Below, piece after piece: positions 45,600 to 54,059 of a stretch of 64,000 nucleotides of DNA; positions within the stretch are counted from its first letter, which is position 1, and each line of letters starts with the position of its first letter. Origin of the DNA: Parasphingorhabdus cellanae (lineage in GTDB: Bacteria; Pseudomonadota; Alphaproteobacteria; Sphingomonadales; Sphingomonadaceae); assembly GCF_017498565.1 (NCBI RefSeq), contig NZ_CP071794.1, positions 1,240,001 to 1,304,000 on the forward strand, given 5' to 3'. Below the pieces are notes generated by a model that saw only the letters and a program-made list of their open reading frames with translations, had not been told where the DNA came from and ran no database searches. Both the position numbers and the translations under genes were made by a program.

Positions 45600-46640
45600 A
45601 TGGCCAGCATAGAACAGCTTACCTTCATCAAACCCGAACAGTTTGAATGGCACGAGATCGCCGCGCCCGTCATCCAAAACGCAGGCGAAGCGATTGTAAG
45701 GCCGCTTGCCGTCACCCGCTGCGATCTCGATCTTTATATGGCCAGCGGCATGTATCCCATGCAAGGGCCCTTCGCCTTTGGTCATGAAATTGCCGGAGAG
45801 GTCGTGGATGTCGGGGATGGCGTCAAAGGCTTTGCTCCGGGAGACCGCGTAATTGTGCCGTTCCAGATTAGTTGCGGAACTTGCGACAATTGTCGGCGTG
45901 GCTTTACCAATGCTTGCGCCGCAGTGGAGCCTTTTGCAGCTTATGGCTTCGCCCCGACAGGTGACCGGAAATGGGGCGGCGGACTGAGTGATCTGATCAA
46001 CGTGCCCTTTGCCGATGCCATGTTGGTGAAAATACCAGATGGTGTTTCCATCACCGGCGCCGCCGCCATTTCTGACAATGCCGTCGATGGCTATCGCACG
46101 GTGGCAGAACCGCTGGCGAAGCGACCGGGTGCAGATATATTGATCGTCGGCGGCCTGGCACAAAGTGTCGGCCTGTTTTCGGTGCAGGCCGCTCGCGCGC
46201 TCGGCGCTGGCCGCATCGTCTATCGCGACTATGATGCAGGCCGGTTAGCCAAAGCCAAGGCGCTTGGCGCAGAGGTGATCGAGACCCAATATGGTCCGGA
46301 CCTCAGAGCCATCGAAGAATTTCCGATTGTGGTGGAAGCAGCCGGCTTGCCAGACGCGCTGACCTTTGCAATACGATCCACCCAGCCGTGCGGCACCTGC
46401 AGCGGCGTGTTCGCAGGCATGGGCGCGAAAGCAAGTGTTCCGCTGCGGTCCATGTATATGAAAGGCATCACCTATACGATTGGCCGCGTTCATGCCCGCA
46501 CAGAAATAGATCATATCCTTGACTGCGCCCATTGCGGAACCATCAATCCCGATGAAGTGATTTCCCGGTCCGTTCCCTTTTCCGAAGCGGTGGACGCCAT
46601 GACCGAACCCGATATCAAGATCGTTTTTGAAAGGGATTGA
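45600..46640 (+). CDS. zinc-dependent alcohol dehydrogenase
   Basis: The 346-residue MDR enzyme has both zinc sites: a catalytic set beginning TRCDLDLYMASG..GHEIAGEVVDVGDGV, and a structural-zinc cluster in QISCGTCDNCRRGFTNAC. The Rossmann half starts DILIVGGLAQSVGLFSVQAAR. The length and the start MASIEQLTFI fit the many bacterial alcohol or threonine-type dehydrogenases; the substrate is unknown. ATG 45600 is preferred over an upstream in-frame start at 45570. It is divergent from the LysR gene, its likely regulator. Confidence 0.9.
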   Translation: MASIEQLTFIKPEQFEWHEIAAPVIQNAGEAIVRPLAVTRCDLDLYMASGMYPMQGPFAFGHEIAGEVVDVGDGVKGFAPGDRVIVPFQISCGTCDNCRRGFTNACAAVEPFAAYGFAPTGDRKWGGGLSDLINVPFADAMLVKIPDGVSITGAAAISDNAVDGYRTVAEPLAKRPGADILIVGGLAQSVGLFSVQAARALGAGRIVYRDYDAGRLAKAKALGAEVIETQYGPDLRAIEEFPIVVEAAGLPDALTFAIRSTQPCGTCSGVFAGMGAKASVPLRSMYMKGITYTIGRVHARTEIDHILDCAHCGTINPDEVISRSVPFSEAVDAMTEPDIKIVFERD

Positions 46641-46673
46641 CGCCACCGCTGCCATCCATGATCATCACTATGG

Positions 46674-46799
46674 ATGACAAAACCTGTTTTCAACACGATC
46701 CTTATATATGCTATGGCTTTGGCGCTGGCTGCCTTTGCGCTGCAATGGCTGGAATATAAATTTTTCCTTAAAAGCATTCCGACAAGAACAGCACCGTAA
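46674..46799 (+). CDS. 41-residue hydrophobic reading frame, possibly a truncated gene
   Basis: ATG 46674 to TAA 46797-46799 encodes TKPVFNTILIYAMALALAAF and LQWLEYKFFLKSIPTRTAP, one membrane helix. The FALQWLEYKF part resembles, from memory, the N-terminal helix of some membrane-anchored LuxR-type regulators in sphingomonads, so this may be the remnant of such a gene. The ribosome-binding site is weak. The rest of the spacer (to 46890) has nothing else I can name. Confidence 0.35.
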   Translation: MTKPVFNTILIYAMALALAAFALQWLEYKFFLKSIPTRTAP

Positions 46800-46890
46800 C
46801 AACGGATCAACCGTAGGAAAAACCAGCCGTCGTTTAACATCCACCACTAAAGCTGCTAGCCTTCTTCACCGTGACCAGGAAGGCAAAGAA

Positions 46891-47277
46891 ATGAACAGAA
46901 TTGCAATGCTATTAGTCGGCCTGATTGCCGCGCTCCATTTCTATATTGCATGGTTTGAGATATTTGCCTGGACAACACGGGGACCCGAAGTTTTTTCGAC
47001 CTTACCCATGAACTTGTTCGAGCCGACCCAATCCATGGCGGCAAACCAAGGGTTGTATAATGCGTTCTTGGCCGCCGGACTATCATGGTCGCTTTTTATC
47101 AGAAATGCCGAATGGCGGTTCAAGGTTGCCACTTGCTTCTTATCATTCGTCGCCGTTGCCGGGATCTTTGGCGCGGTTACGGTATCGCAGAAAATCATTG
47201 TCGTGCAGACAGTGCCAGCGACCATCGCGCTGATATTCGTCTATCTCGGCTACCGACAAACCGCGCGCGCGGCATAA
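46891..47277 (+). CDS. DUF1304 small membrane protein
   Basis: The 128-residue protein has four membrane helices: NRIAMLLVGLIAALHFYIAWFEI, LYNAFLAAGLSWSLF, FKVATCFLSFVAVAGIFGAVTV and VQTVPATIALIFVYLGY. HFYIAWFEIF and NQGLYNAFLA are the conserved marks of DUF1304, an inner-membrane family of unknown function. ATG 46891 follows AGGAAGGCAAAGAA; a longer in-frame extension to 46708 has no signal and no conserved sequence. Confidence 0.88.
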   Translation: MNRIAMLLVGLIAALHFYIAWFEIFAWTTRGPEVFSTLPMNLFEPTQSMAANQGLYNAFLAAGLSWSLFIRNAEWRFKVATCFLSFVAVAGIFGAVTVSQKIIVVQTVPATIALIFVYLGYRQTARAA

Positions 47278-47322
47278 TCAGGAGATAGGCCCCAAAATAA
47301 GCGACGGATAACCGACTAACCC

Positions 47323-47985
47323 CTATCGCGCAGCCAACACATCATCTGCCACAAACGCGTTGGTCTTGCGCTCATAGCCAAATTGACTGGTTGGACCATG
47401 GCCCGGAATGAAAGTGACATCGTCACCGAGCGGCCAGAGCTTTTGGGTGATCGCGTCTATCAAATCCTGATGATTACCGCGCGGAAAGTCGGTGCGTCCG
47501 ATAGATCCCTGAAATATAACATCGCCAACAACAGCCAGCCTGGATGGCTGGTGATAGAAAATCACGTGGCCCGGCGTGTGGCCGGGGCAATGGATAACGT
47601 CGAGCACCAAATCGCCCACCGTGACCTGATCGCCGTCATTGAGCCATCGATCCGGTTCAAAGCTTTTGGCCTCCATCCCATATCGCGCGCCGTCTCCATC
47701 CAATTGTTCAATCCAGAACAGATCATCCTTATGCGGACCTTCGATAGGCAGTCCCAATTCTTCAGCAAGCATACCGGCCTGACCACAATGGTCGAGATGA
47801 CCATGGGTTATAATGATTTTTTCGAGATCAACGCCATGTTCCGCCACCGCTGCCTTAAGCCGTGAGAGATCGCCTCCCGGATCGCTAAGCGCGGCTTTGT
47901 TGGTTTTGGTGCACCATAATAAAGTGCAATTTTGCTGGAGCGGCGTGACCGGAATGATCACAGCCTTCAAGGGTGCTTCTGTCAT
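47323..47985 (-). CDS. MBL-fold metallo-hydrolase, glyoxalase II-like
   Basis: The 220-residue protein has the metal-binding THGHLDHCGQAGML motif, HCPGHTPGHVIFYHQ, VVGDVIFQGSIGRTDFPRGNHQDL and a final FIPGHGPTSQFGYER. It lacks the C-terminal extension that lets classic GloB bind glutathione, so it fits the shorter YcbL-type group, whose members may be glyoxalase II or persulfide enzymes. It stands alone between DUF1304 and an orphan gene. Confidence 0.9.
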   Translation of the reverse strand: MTEAPLKAVIIPVTPLQQNCTLLWCTKTNKAALSDPGGDLSRLKAAVAEHGVDLEKIIITHGHLDHCGQAGMLAEELGLPIEGPHKDDLFWIEQLDGDGARYGMEAKSFEPDRWLNDGDQVTVGDLVLDVIHCPGHTPGHVIFYHQPSRLAVVGDVIFQGSIGRTDFPRGNHQDLIDAITQKLWPLGDDVTFIPGHGPTSQFGYERKTNAFVADDVLAAR

Positions 47986-48160
47986 ATCGGTTATTTGGCG
48001 GTACGGCGATCAAGTTGCAAGGCTTGAAGTTTTTTGTACATCGTCGCGTTTCGACCGGAACGCCGGTAATTTGCCAAAATTGGTTTTGTAACTCTATCGG
48101 ATCAGAGGTATAAAAGAGCCAGATGCAGGGCGAACATCGAGAAGTGAGCGGAAAAACAAT

Positions 48161-49117
48161 ATGTGTTTTCGAAAATTTCAGTCCCTGTCAGATCTTCATT
48201 CGGCAATTCTGTATCTCCTTCATATCATGCCGCGCGAATTGACGTTCCAAGAAGCTTTACTTGCTCAGGGCATTGCGAACTTCACAAACAGCGCAACAAT
48301 GCAACGGAGGCTGAATCTGACGGAGGAATTCTTGGCTCATCTTCGTTTGGAGGCAAGTTTGCCAAATGACAGTAGGACTGAGTTTCTATTTGCAACATGT
48401 GTAGGCCTACTTGATTGCTTTGAAAATCCGGAGCGCGCGCGTGATTTTCATCTGGAGTGGGACGAATTTTCAGACAATTACAGACAAGCGATGCCCCCTG
48501 TTCGGGCCGCTTTGATGAATGGTTTTGGGCAGGCGCAAGAACACCCACTGATATCCAAACTGGTAAACCCCACTGCTTCTGATCGCACAACTCTTATGAC
48601 GGATGATGTTTTAAACGCCTTGATGGAATTAGCACGCTCACTAAGCCCGCGTGAACGGTGTGAAATTGCGGAATCTGATTACGGGGCTGATGCCAAAAAG
48701 CAGTTGGTCAGCCTCAATCGACTTTTGGAATCGTCAGATTGCCGAATTCGCAGCGGCGAAAGCTGGTTCCCGGCCGAGGTCATCGAACTGGCCTCACATG
48801 ATCCGCAAAATAGCGGCTTCGTCGGATGCACCGCGCTTGTTCTTATCAATGCGATACATAATAAAGGTTTTGATGGTCAAAGCGCATCACGATGGCGAGC
48901 GCATCATCTGGCATATCGCAACCTGAAATTGCCCGAACGCGAGATAATAATTTCAGGCTTTCGGCATATCTACGAAATCGCTACAGAATGGGATCCCTAT
49001 TGGGATTATTCGGCAAGCGATCCGATACCGATCAACGCCATCATACCAACATCTCCCGACATTGAAGCGATTCAATTGCCAAATATTGATTCAATTTTGA
49101 AACGGGGACGCTTCTAA
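48161..49117 (+). CDS. orphan protein of unknown function
   Basis: The 318 residues show no signal peptide, membrane helix or motif that I recognise. The first half is mainly helical (LTFQEALLAQGIANF, LNLTEEFLAHLRLEA), and the region NPQNSGF..CTALVLINAIHNKGFDGQSASRWRAHHLAYRN is the most hydrophobic-core-like. Met23 (48227) is a possible shorter start. Base use is slightly more AT-rich than neighbours. Its last four bases overlap the convergent globin gene. It has no obvious operon partner. Confidence 0.55.
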   Translation: MCFRKFQSLSDLHSAILYLLHIMPRELTFQEALLAQGIANFTNSATMQRRLNLTEEFLAHLRLEASLPNDSRTEFLFATCVGLLDCFENPERARDFHLEWDEFSDNYRQAMPPVRAALMNGFGQAQEHPLISKLVNPTASDRTTLMTDDVLNALMELARSLSPRERCEIAESDYGADAKKQLVSLNRLLESSDCRIRSGESWFPAEVIELASHDPQNSGFVGCTALVLINAIHNKGFDGQSASRWRAHHLAYRNLKLPEREIIISGFRHIYEIATEWDPYWDYSASDPIPINAIIPTSPDIEAIQLPNIDSILKRGRF

Positions 49118-49620
49118 CGCTCGACTACATCCTTTTTCATCGGCGCAAGCTTTGCCAAAAAACGGTTCTGCTTCCGGAAGGGCACATTTTCCTCTTCCAT
49201 CGCTATCTGCAAATTTTCAACCAGAGCATTCATATCGGCCATCTGGATGCCCATGTTTTTATGAGCGGCACGCATGTCTCTGCCGGAATAGTCGCACCCG
49301 GCGTTGAGAATAAAACAGAATTGTTCAAAGAGAGTGCGGCGCAGGCGGACCATATCCTGACCTTTGAAGATATCACGAATCCGTGGATCTTCGATACTAA
49401 TATCGACAAGTCGGTCGGCAATGCGTTGAATGCCCTTTTGGCCTCCGAAAGCTTGAGCCATAGACGTACCGGAAAATTGGCGAGTGCCTGCATTTTCGTT
49501 ACTTTCTTCATAGGGCTCGACCGGAAACTCCCCGGTCACGGGATCGCGCGTTTCCCTATCATCAAAGACAGGAGACGGCGCTTCTTGAACAGCCATCAAC
49601 AAAGCGATTGAAAAAATCAT
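49114..49620 (-). CDS. group 1 truncated hemoglobin, probably exported
   Basis: The 168-residue protein carries the trHbI pattern from residue 58: FGGQKGIQRIADRLVDISIEDPRIRDIF, then SGRDMRAAHKNMGI with the proximal heme ligand His120. The N-terminal 13 residues (MIFSIALLMAVQE) look like a short signal peptide, and an acidic linker follows, so it may work in the periplasm. Group 1 truncated hemoglobins bind O2 or NO. It follows the DUF3034 gene by 12 bases and shares its transcript. Confidence 0.86.
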   Translation of the reverse strand: MIFSIALLMAVQEAPSPVFDDRETRDPVTGEFPVEPYEESNENAGTRQFSGTSMAQAFGGQKGIQRIADRLVDISIEDPRIRDIFKGQDMVRLRRTLFEQFCFILNAGCDYSGRDMRAAHKNMGIQMADMNALVENLQIAMEEENVPFRKQNRFLAKLAPMKKDVVER

Positions 49621-49632
49621 GCTATCATGTCC

Positions 49633-50514
49633 TCAAAATGAAGCGCGAAGCGAGAGCAAAGCACCGCGCTGGTTATCGGCGGTGGCAATGGATCCCAAAT
49701 CGACATAGGCACCGGCAATGGTCAAATTGCGATTGATGGCGTAAGCGGCAAAAACGTCGAACCAGTCATCTTCACGGGCAATGCCGAGATTGTTTGGTTT
49801 GCTCCGATATTCTCCGCCGACTACAAATTTGCGGGACAGTTGATAGGCAACCGATCCTTCAAATTCCAAGGAACGTGAGTTATTCTGGTCTCCACCGAAG
49901 CCCAGTAATCCGCCCTGATTAGCCTTGGTATAGCGGACAGTGGCATTGGCCAAAATGCTTTGGGCCAGAAACAACTTGGTGGCGCTGGCGTAAAAGTCCG
50001 TTCCATTGGTCTCTGCCGCGCCGACCGCTGTTACGACTTGGCCGTCAAGGTTTCGCTTGTGCTGAACACCGACCGCTATCTGTGGCATTAGCGGATCGCC
50101 ATAGACGACATGCCCAGCCACGCGCAATTTGGCGCCATAGATATCCTGATTGAGACTATATCCATAACCCAGGCCGAGAGCAGCTCCGATAGCCTTGGTG
50201 TTAAGATTTTGCCGCGCGTAGCTTAATTCTACACTGTCAAATAATCCGACGGCGACACCTTCTGTATCCAGCCGGTAATCCGGCAGCTCCGCTAGCGTGA
50301 CATGCGCTGATGCGCCGATACCGTCTTTCGTCGCATTGCCAGCAATCAAGCTCCAGCTCGCCAGACCGCCGCCAGAAGACCCTTCCACAGTGGCGATTCC
50401 ATTGGTGAGCAGCAATTTTCCGCCTGGTCTCAAATCCTCGGCAAAGGATGGTGTGGCTAAACAAACTGTGATCACGCCCGTAAATATTATGGATGCAAAT
50501 CGAATGAATTTCAT
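49633..50514 (-). CDS. DUF3034 outer-membrane-type protein
   Basis: The 293-residue precursor has a signal peptide (KFIRFASIIFTGVITVCLATPSFAE) and then alternating beta-strand pairs with a C-terminal aromatic end (LLSLRASF), the look of a small outer-membrane barrel. GGKLLLTNGIATVEGSSGGGL is the DUF3034 hallmark near the start. DUF3034 genes are known beside truncated hemoglobin, 'methylamine utilization' cupredoxin and c-di-GMP genes. ATG 50514 is preferred over the in-frame GTG at 50535. Confidence 0.85.
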   Translation of the reverse strand: MKFIRFASIIFTGVITVCLATPSFAEDLRPGGKLLLTNGIATVEGSSGGGLASWSLIAGNATKDGIGASAHVTLAELPDYRLDTEGVAVGLFDSVELSYARQNLNTKAIGAALGLGYGYSLNQDIYGAKLRVAGHVVYGDPLMPQIAVGVQHKRNLDGQVVTAVGAAETNGTDFYASATKLFLAQSILANATVRYTKANQGGLLGFGGDQNNSRSLEFEGSVAYQLSRKFVVGGEYRSKPNNLGIAREDDWFDVFAAYAINRNLTIAGAYVDLGSIATADNQRGALLSLRASF

Positions 50515-50638
50515 AAGACGGAGTGAGATAGTCACTTGTGGTTAAAATCAACTTAAGCCCGTTCAAAGAACAAGTGAGACCTGCGCGTCCGGGCAGGAAT
50601 TATCCGAATAGTAATCATTGCTGCCTATAGGATTAAGG

Positions 50639-51274
50639 ATGAAACACCGACTAACGATCATTCTGGCTGCTCTGGTGGCAATTATTCCTTTCGGCTCCAA
50701 CTCTGTTGTATCGAGCCAATCACCTGCCGGTGCGCGCCTCAATGTAGCGGTTAAGGATGGTAATGGCGTGCCAGTGCGCGATGCTGTGATTATGGTCTAT
50801 CCTGCCAAAGGTAGCGGCGGGCTTCGCTACAAATCGGGCAAAGCGGTGATGAACCAGCGCAACATTCAATTTGACCCTGGAACAATCATTGTGGGTAAGG
50901 GCACGACCGTTAGCTTCCCCAATCGGGACCGCGTTCGCCATAACGTCTATAGCTTTTCGAAAGCAGCCCGATTTGAGATGAAGCTATATGGCAAAGACCA
51001 ATCCCGCTCACAAAACTTCCCGATTGCCGGTACCGTGGCGCTGGGCTGCAATATTCACGATGAAATGAAGGGCTTTGTAAAAGTGGTTGATACGCCTTAC
51101 GCGGCAAAGACCGATCACAATGGCTTGGTGCAGATCGCAAGCCTGCCGAGCGGTTCCGCCAAGCTTAAAGTCTGGCATCCGAAAAACCGGGTTCGCGGCG
51201 GCGAAACGGTAATCGATATTGCTATTACCGGCAGCGTTGCCAATCAAACCGTGAAACTGGCGCTGCGCAGATGA
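50639..51274 (+). CDS. amicyanin-like cupredoxin ('methylamine utilization' type)
   Basis: The 211-residue precursor has a signal peptide (KHRLTIILAALVAIIPFGSNSV), then a beta domain with a type 1 copper site: His101 in RHNVYSF, Cys137, His140 and Met143 in GCNIHDEMKG. The C-x2-H-x2-M spacing is the one in amicyanin, which explains the database name, although no methylamine dehydrogenase genes are present. It is a periplasmic copper electron carrier or sensor candidate. ATG 50639 follows AGGATTAAGG. Its stop overlaps the start of the GGDEF-EAL gene. Confidence 0.85.
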   Translation: MKHRLTIILAALVAIIPFGSNSVVSSQSPAGARLNVAVKDGNGVPVRDAVIMVYPAKGSGGLRYKSGKAVMNQRNIQFDPGTIIVGKGTTVSFPNRDRVRHNVYSFSKAARFEMKLYGKDQSRSQNFPIAGTVALGCNIHDEMKGFVKVVDTPYAAKTDHNGLVQIASLPSGSAKLKVWHPKNRVRGGETVIDIAITGSVANQTVKLALRR

Positions 51275-53571
51275 TAACAAGACTGATGCGGTCCGGATCG
51301 CTGTCGATCCGGATTGCTTTCCTTTATACTGCGCTGTTTATCATGACATTCGGCGCCCTGATCGTGGTCGCCACCGGCGGCATCGAAAGATACGCGGCCG
51401 GAATGATCACTGATGAAATGCGATCAAATGCCAAAGCATTTGAAAAGGTTCTTGAACTCGAATCCGATAGAATGGCGACGGCTGCCGATATTTTGGCGGC
51501 CGATTTCGGGTTCCGGGAAGCCGTCGCGCTTGGCGATGAACCGACAATTGAGAGCGCTTTGATCAGTCTGAAAAAACGGTTGGACGTGCCCAATGCGTTC
51601 ATTATGACACTTGCTGGCGATACGATCGGGCTGCAAGATGCCTTGACCAATAGTGACACTGATAGTTTGTGGTTGGCGTTAGACGAAGGTGCAGAAAACG
51701 GCCTCATCAAAATCAATGACCAATATCACGGCGTTGTCGCCTCGCCTGTCGAAGCCCCTAATTTATTCGGCTGGCTGGTTGTTGGCAAACCCCTTGATCA
51801 AGCTGAGATGGCTCAATTGTCTGAGCTGGCGCCCATCGAACTTACCGCCAAGGTTGTTGAACGCACACGCCTGTCACACGACCTCCAGTCAACAACCGAT
51901 AGTCAGATAGAATTATCCGAGCAAGGGCAACGGATCCTGTACCGCACATCCGCTCTTCCAGCCCTGAGCAACAATCATAAACCGGTATTGCTGCTGCGCC
52001 ATTCGCTAAGCGATGCCCTAAGTGCCTATCGACCGATTACCTGGATATTGATCAGTCTAAGCCTTGTCGGCTTGCTCATCATCGTAGGCGCTGGCTGGTT
52101 TCTTGCCAAAGGCATAACCCGCCCGATTGCCAAGCTCGACAAAGCCGCTCAGCTTATTCGGGCAGGTCAGCGGAAAAAAGTCGAGATACATTCGACCGAC
52201 GAAATTGGCCGATTGGCCGAAAGTTTCAATCAAATGGTCGATGCCATTGTCGAGCGGGAAGACGAAATTTCCCATATCGGGTTGCATGACGCTCTGACTG
52301 GTCTGCCCAATAGAAAATATTTCAAAGACCATCTGGAAGCCGCGATGAAAAAATGTGGTGATGATAATTTGGTGGCTGCTTTCTATCTCGACCTGGATAA
52401 CTTCAAGTCCGTTAACGACACGCTTGGCCATCCCGTTGGAGATGCTTTGTTAAAGGCAGTAGCCGCCCGGATGGAAGACGTTCTCGACGGACATTTGCTG
52501 GCCCGTCTCGGCGGCGATGAATTTGCGATCCTTATGGATGGCGCGGCAAGCTCCGAAAATATCACCCTGTTGGCTGAACGGCTTGATCGATCATTCAGCA
52601 AAAGTTTCACGGTTGCCGGACACGAGATGCCAAGCACGTCGAGCATTGGTATAGCCGTTGCTCCGCATGATGGCCTGACATCCGAAGATCTCATGAAAAA
52701 TGCGGATCTGGCTCTGTACAAGGCCAAGCATGAAGGAAAAAGCTGTTACCGTTTCTTTGAACAGGGGATGGACGACCAGGCGCAAAAAAGGCGGCAGATG
52801 GAGCTGGATTTGAAGCGCGCGATAGAGGAAGGTCAATTTGAACTTCACTATCAACCATTGTTTGACGCGCAGCGGCAAAAGATAAGCGGATTTGAAGCGT
52901 TAATCCGATGGAATCATCCTGACAAAGGAACGATTTCGCCCATTAACTTCATTTCGTTGGCAGAAGAAACCGGTTTGATCGTACCAATCGGCGAATGGGT
53001 GATTAAAGAAGCGTGTCGTCAAGCATCACAGTGGCCCGATGATATTCGCATCGCCATCAATGTCTCGCCGGTTCAGTTCCGGTCAAACGGGCTGCGCACG
53101 GTCTTGTTGCAGGCGCTGAGTCGATACGGTCTGCCGCCAGAGCGGCTCGAACTGGAAATCACAGAATCCTTGTTGATTGAGAATGTCGAAGATACCCTGA
53201 AAGTCCTGCATAGCCTGCGCGTGATCGGTGTACGAATTGCGCTGGATGACTTTGGAACCGGATTTTCCTCGCTCGCTTACTTGCGAAGCTTCCCCTTTGA
53301 CAAGATCAAAATTGATCGCAGTTTTGTCGTCGATATTGTCCAGGACAAGAGTTGTGCTGACATAGTGCAAGCCATTACCGGATTGGCTGCTGCACTGGGA
53401 ATGGAAACACTAGCCGAGGGCGTCGAAGAGCAAGAGCAGGTCAACATATTGCTGCAACGCGGATGCAATAACATCCAAGGCTATCTGATAAGTCGTCCGA
53501 TCACCGCGGAATCAGCCAGTGCGTTTTTGGAGGGAGCGTTGCCGTCCTACCGGGAACAGAAGACCGCTTAG
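51271..53571 (+). CDS. Cache-HAMP-GGDEF-EAL cyclic di-GMP protein
   Basis: The 766-residue protein has an N-terminal membrane helix (about residues 12-34), a periplasmic dCache-like sensor (about 38-265), a second helix (268-292), HAMP, then GGDEF with an intact GGDEF at 414-418 and EAL with EAL at 542-544 and DDFGTGFSS later. So both synthesis and breakdown of c-di-GMP look possible; which one dominates cannot be told. The ATGA overlap with the cupredoxin gene suggests that the sensor domain acts with the copper protein. Confidence 0.93.
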   Translation: MITRLMRSGSLSIRIAFLYTALFIMTFGALIVVATGGIERYAAGMITDEMRSNAKAFEKVLELESDRMATAADILAADFGFREAVALGDEPTIESALISLKKRLDVPNAFIMTLAGDTIGLQDALTNSDTDSLWLALDEGAENGLIKINDQYHGVVASPVEAPNLFGWLVVGKPLDQAEMAQLSELAPIELTAKVVERTRLSHDLQSTTDSQIELSEQGQRILYRTSALPALSNNHKPVLLLRHSLSDALSAYRPITWILISLSLVGLLIIVGAGWFLAKGITRPIAKLDKAAQLIRAGQRKKVEIHSTDEIGRLAESFNQMVDAIVEREDEISHIGLHDALTGLPNRKYFKDHLEAAMKKCGDDNLVAAFYLDLDNFKSVNDTLGHPVGDALLKAVAARMEDVLDGHLLARLGGDEFAILMDGAASSENITLLAERLDRSFSKSFTVAGHEMPSTSSIGIAVAPHDGLTSEDLMKNADLALYKAKHEGKSCYRFFEQGMDDQAQKRRQMELDLKRAIEEGQFELHYQPLFDAQRQKISGFEALIRWNHPDKGTISPINFISLAEETGLIVPIGEWVIKEACRQASQWPDDIRIAINVSPVQFRSNGLRTVLLQALSRYGLPPERLELEITESLLIENVEDTLKVLHSLRVIGVRIALDDFGTGFSSLAYLRSFPFDKIKIDRSFVVDIVQDKSCADIVQAITGLAAALGMETLAEGVEEQEQVNILLQRGCNNIQGYLISRPITAESASAFLEGALPSYREQKTA

Positions 53572-54059
53572 AAGGGAATGAGATTTGGCTATGGGGGGGC
53601 AGACAGGATATCGGAATTGCTAAAGTTTGAGAAAAAGTGGTGCGCGATGCAGTTTGTCGAGAACGGGTCTAAAACGCGCGATTTTCCCTGTTCCAAGGAA
53701 TTTTACTCAGAAAGCCGGGGAATTTACTGCTTTTTCGTCAAAGAACTTCGCCCTGAAAGTCCTGTAAACCTGTCAATCCTGTGCTTAGCATCGATACTCT
53801 ACGTCTAAAAAACAACGAGGAACGGTGCAGGCATTAACAGGGAAATCGTCTCCAAAGAGCAGGGAATTTGCCCTGCTTCCAACCCTCTATATTCGGAATG
53901 TCGTGCGGCTTGGTTCGGGAAGCCTTACCAGTATTAACGTCGATGCCGGGACATAGGCCTCTCATCAGCCCACACATGGGCTGGCATTTACTCGCGAAAG
54001 AATTTCTGTTTGAGATGTTATATCATACCTGATACGAAACCCACGAATCTCAAATTCTG
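53572..54059. other. spacer with degenerate GGGAATTT repeats
   Basis: No convincing gene is present; the 76-codon frame at 53578-53808 is low-complexity and cysteine/phenylalanine-rich. Short (A/C)AGGGAATTT-like units occur near 53694, 53717, 53838 and 53860, as two pairs with 22-23 base spacing that align with each other. A CAGCCCA/TGGGCTG hairpin lies at 53967-53984. Such 'GGGAATTT' repeats are found near integrated elements in some alphaproteobacteria, as I recall. Confidence 0.5.

Noticed and set aside
53578..53808. 76-codon frame after the GGDEF-EAL gene
   Set aside because: Its residues come from the GGGAATTT-type repeats; no ribosome-binding site or family.
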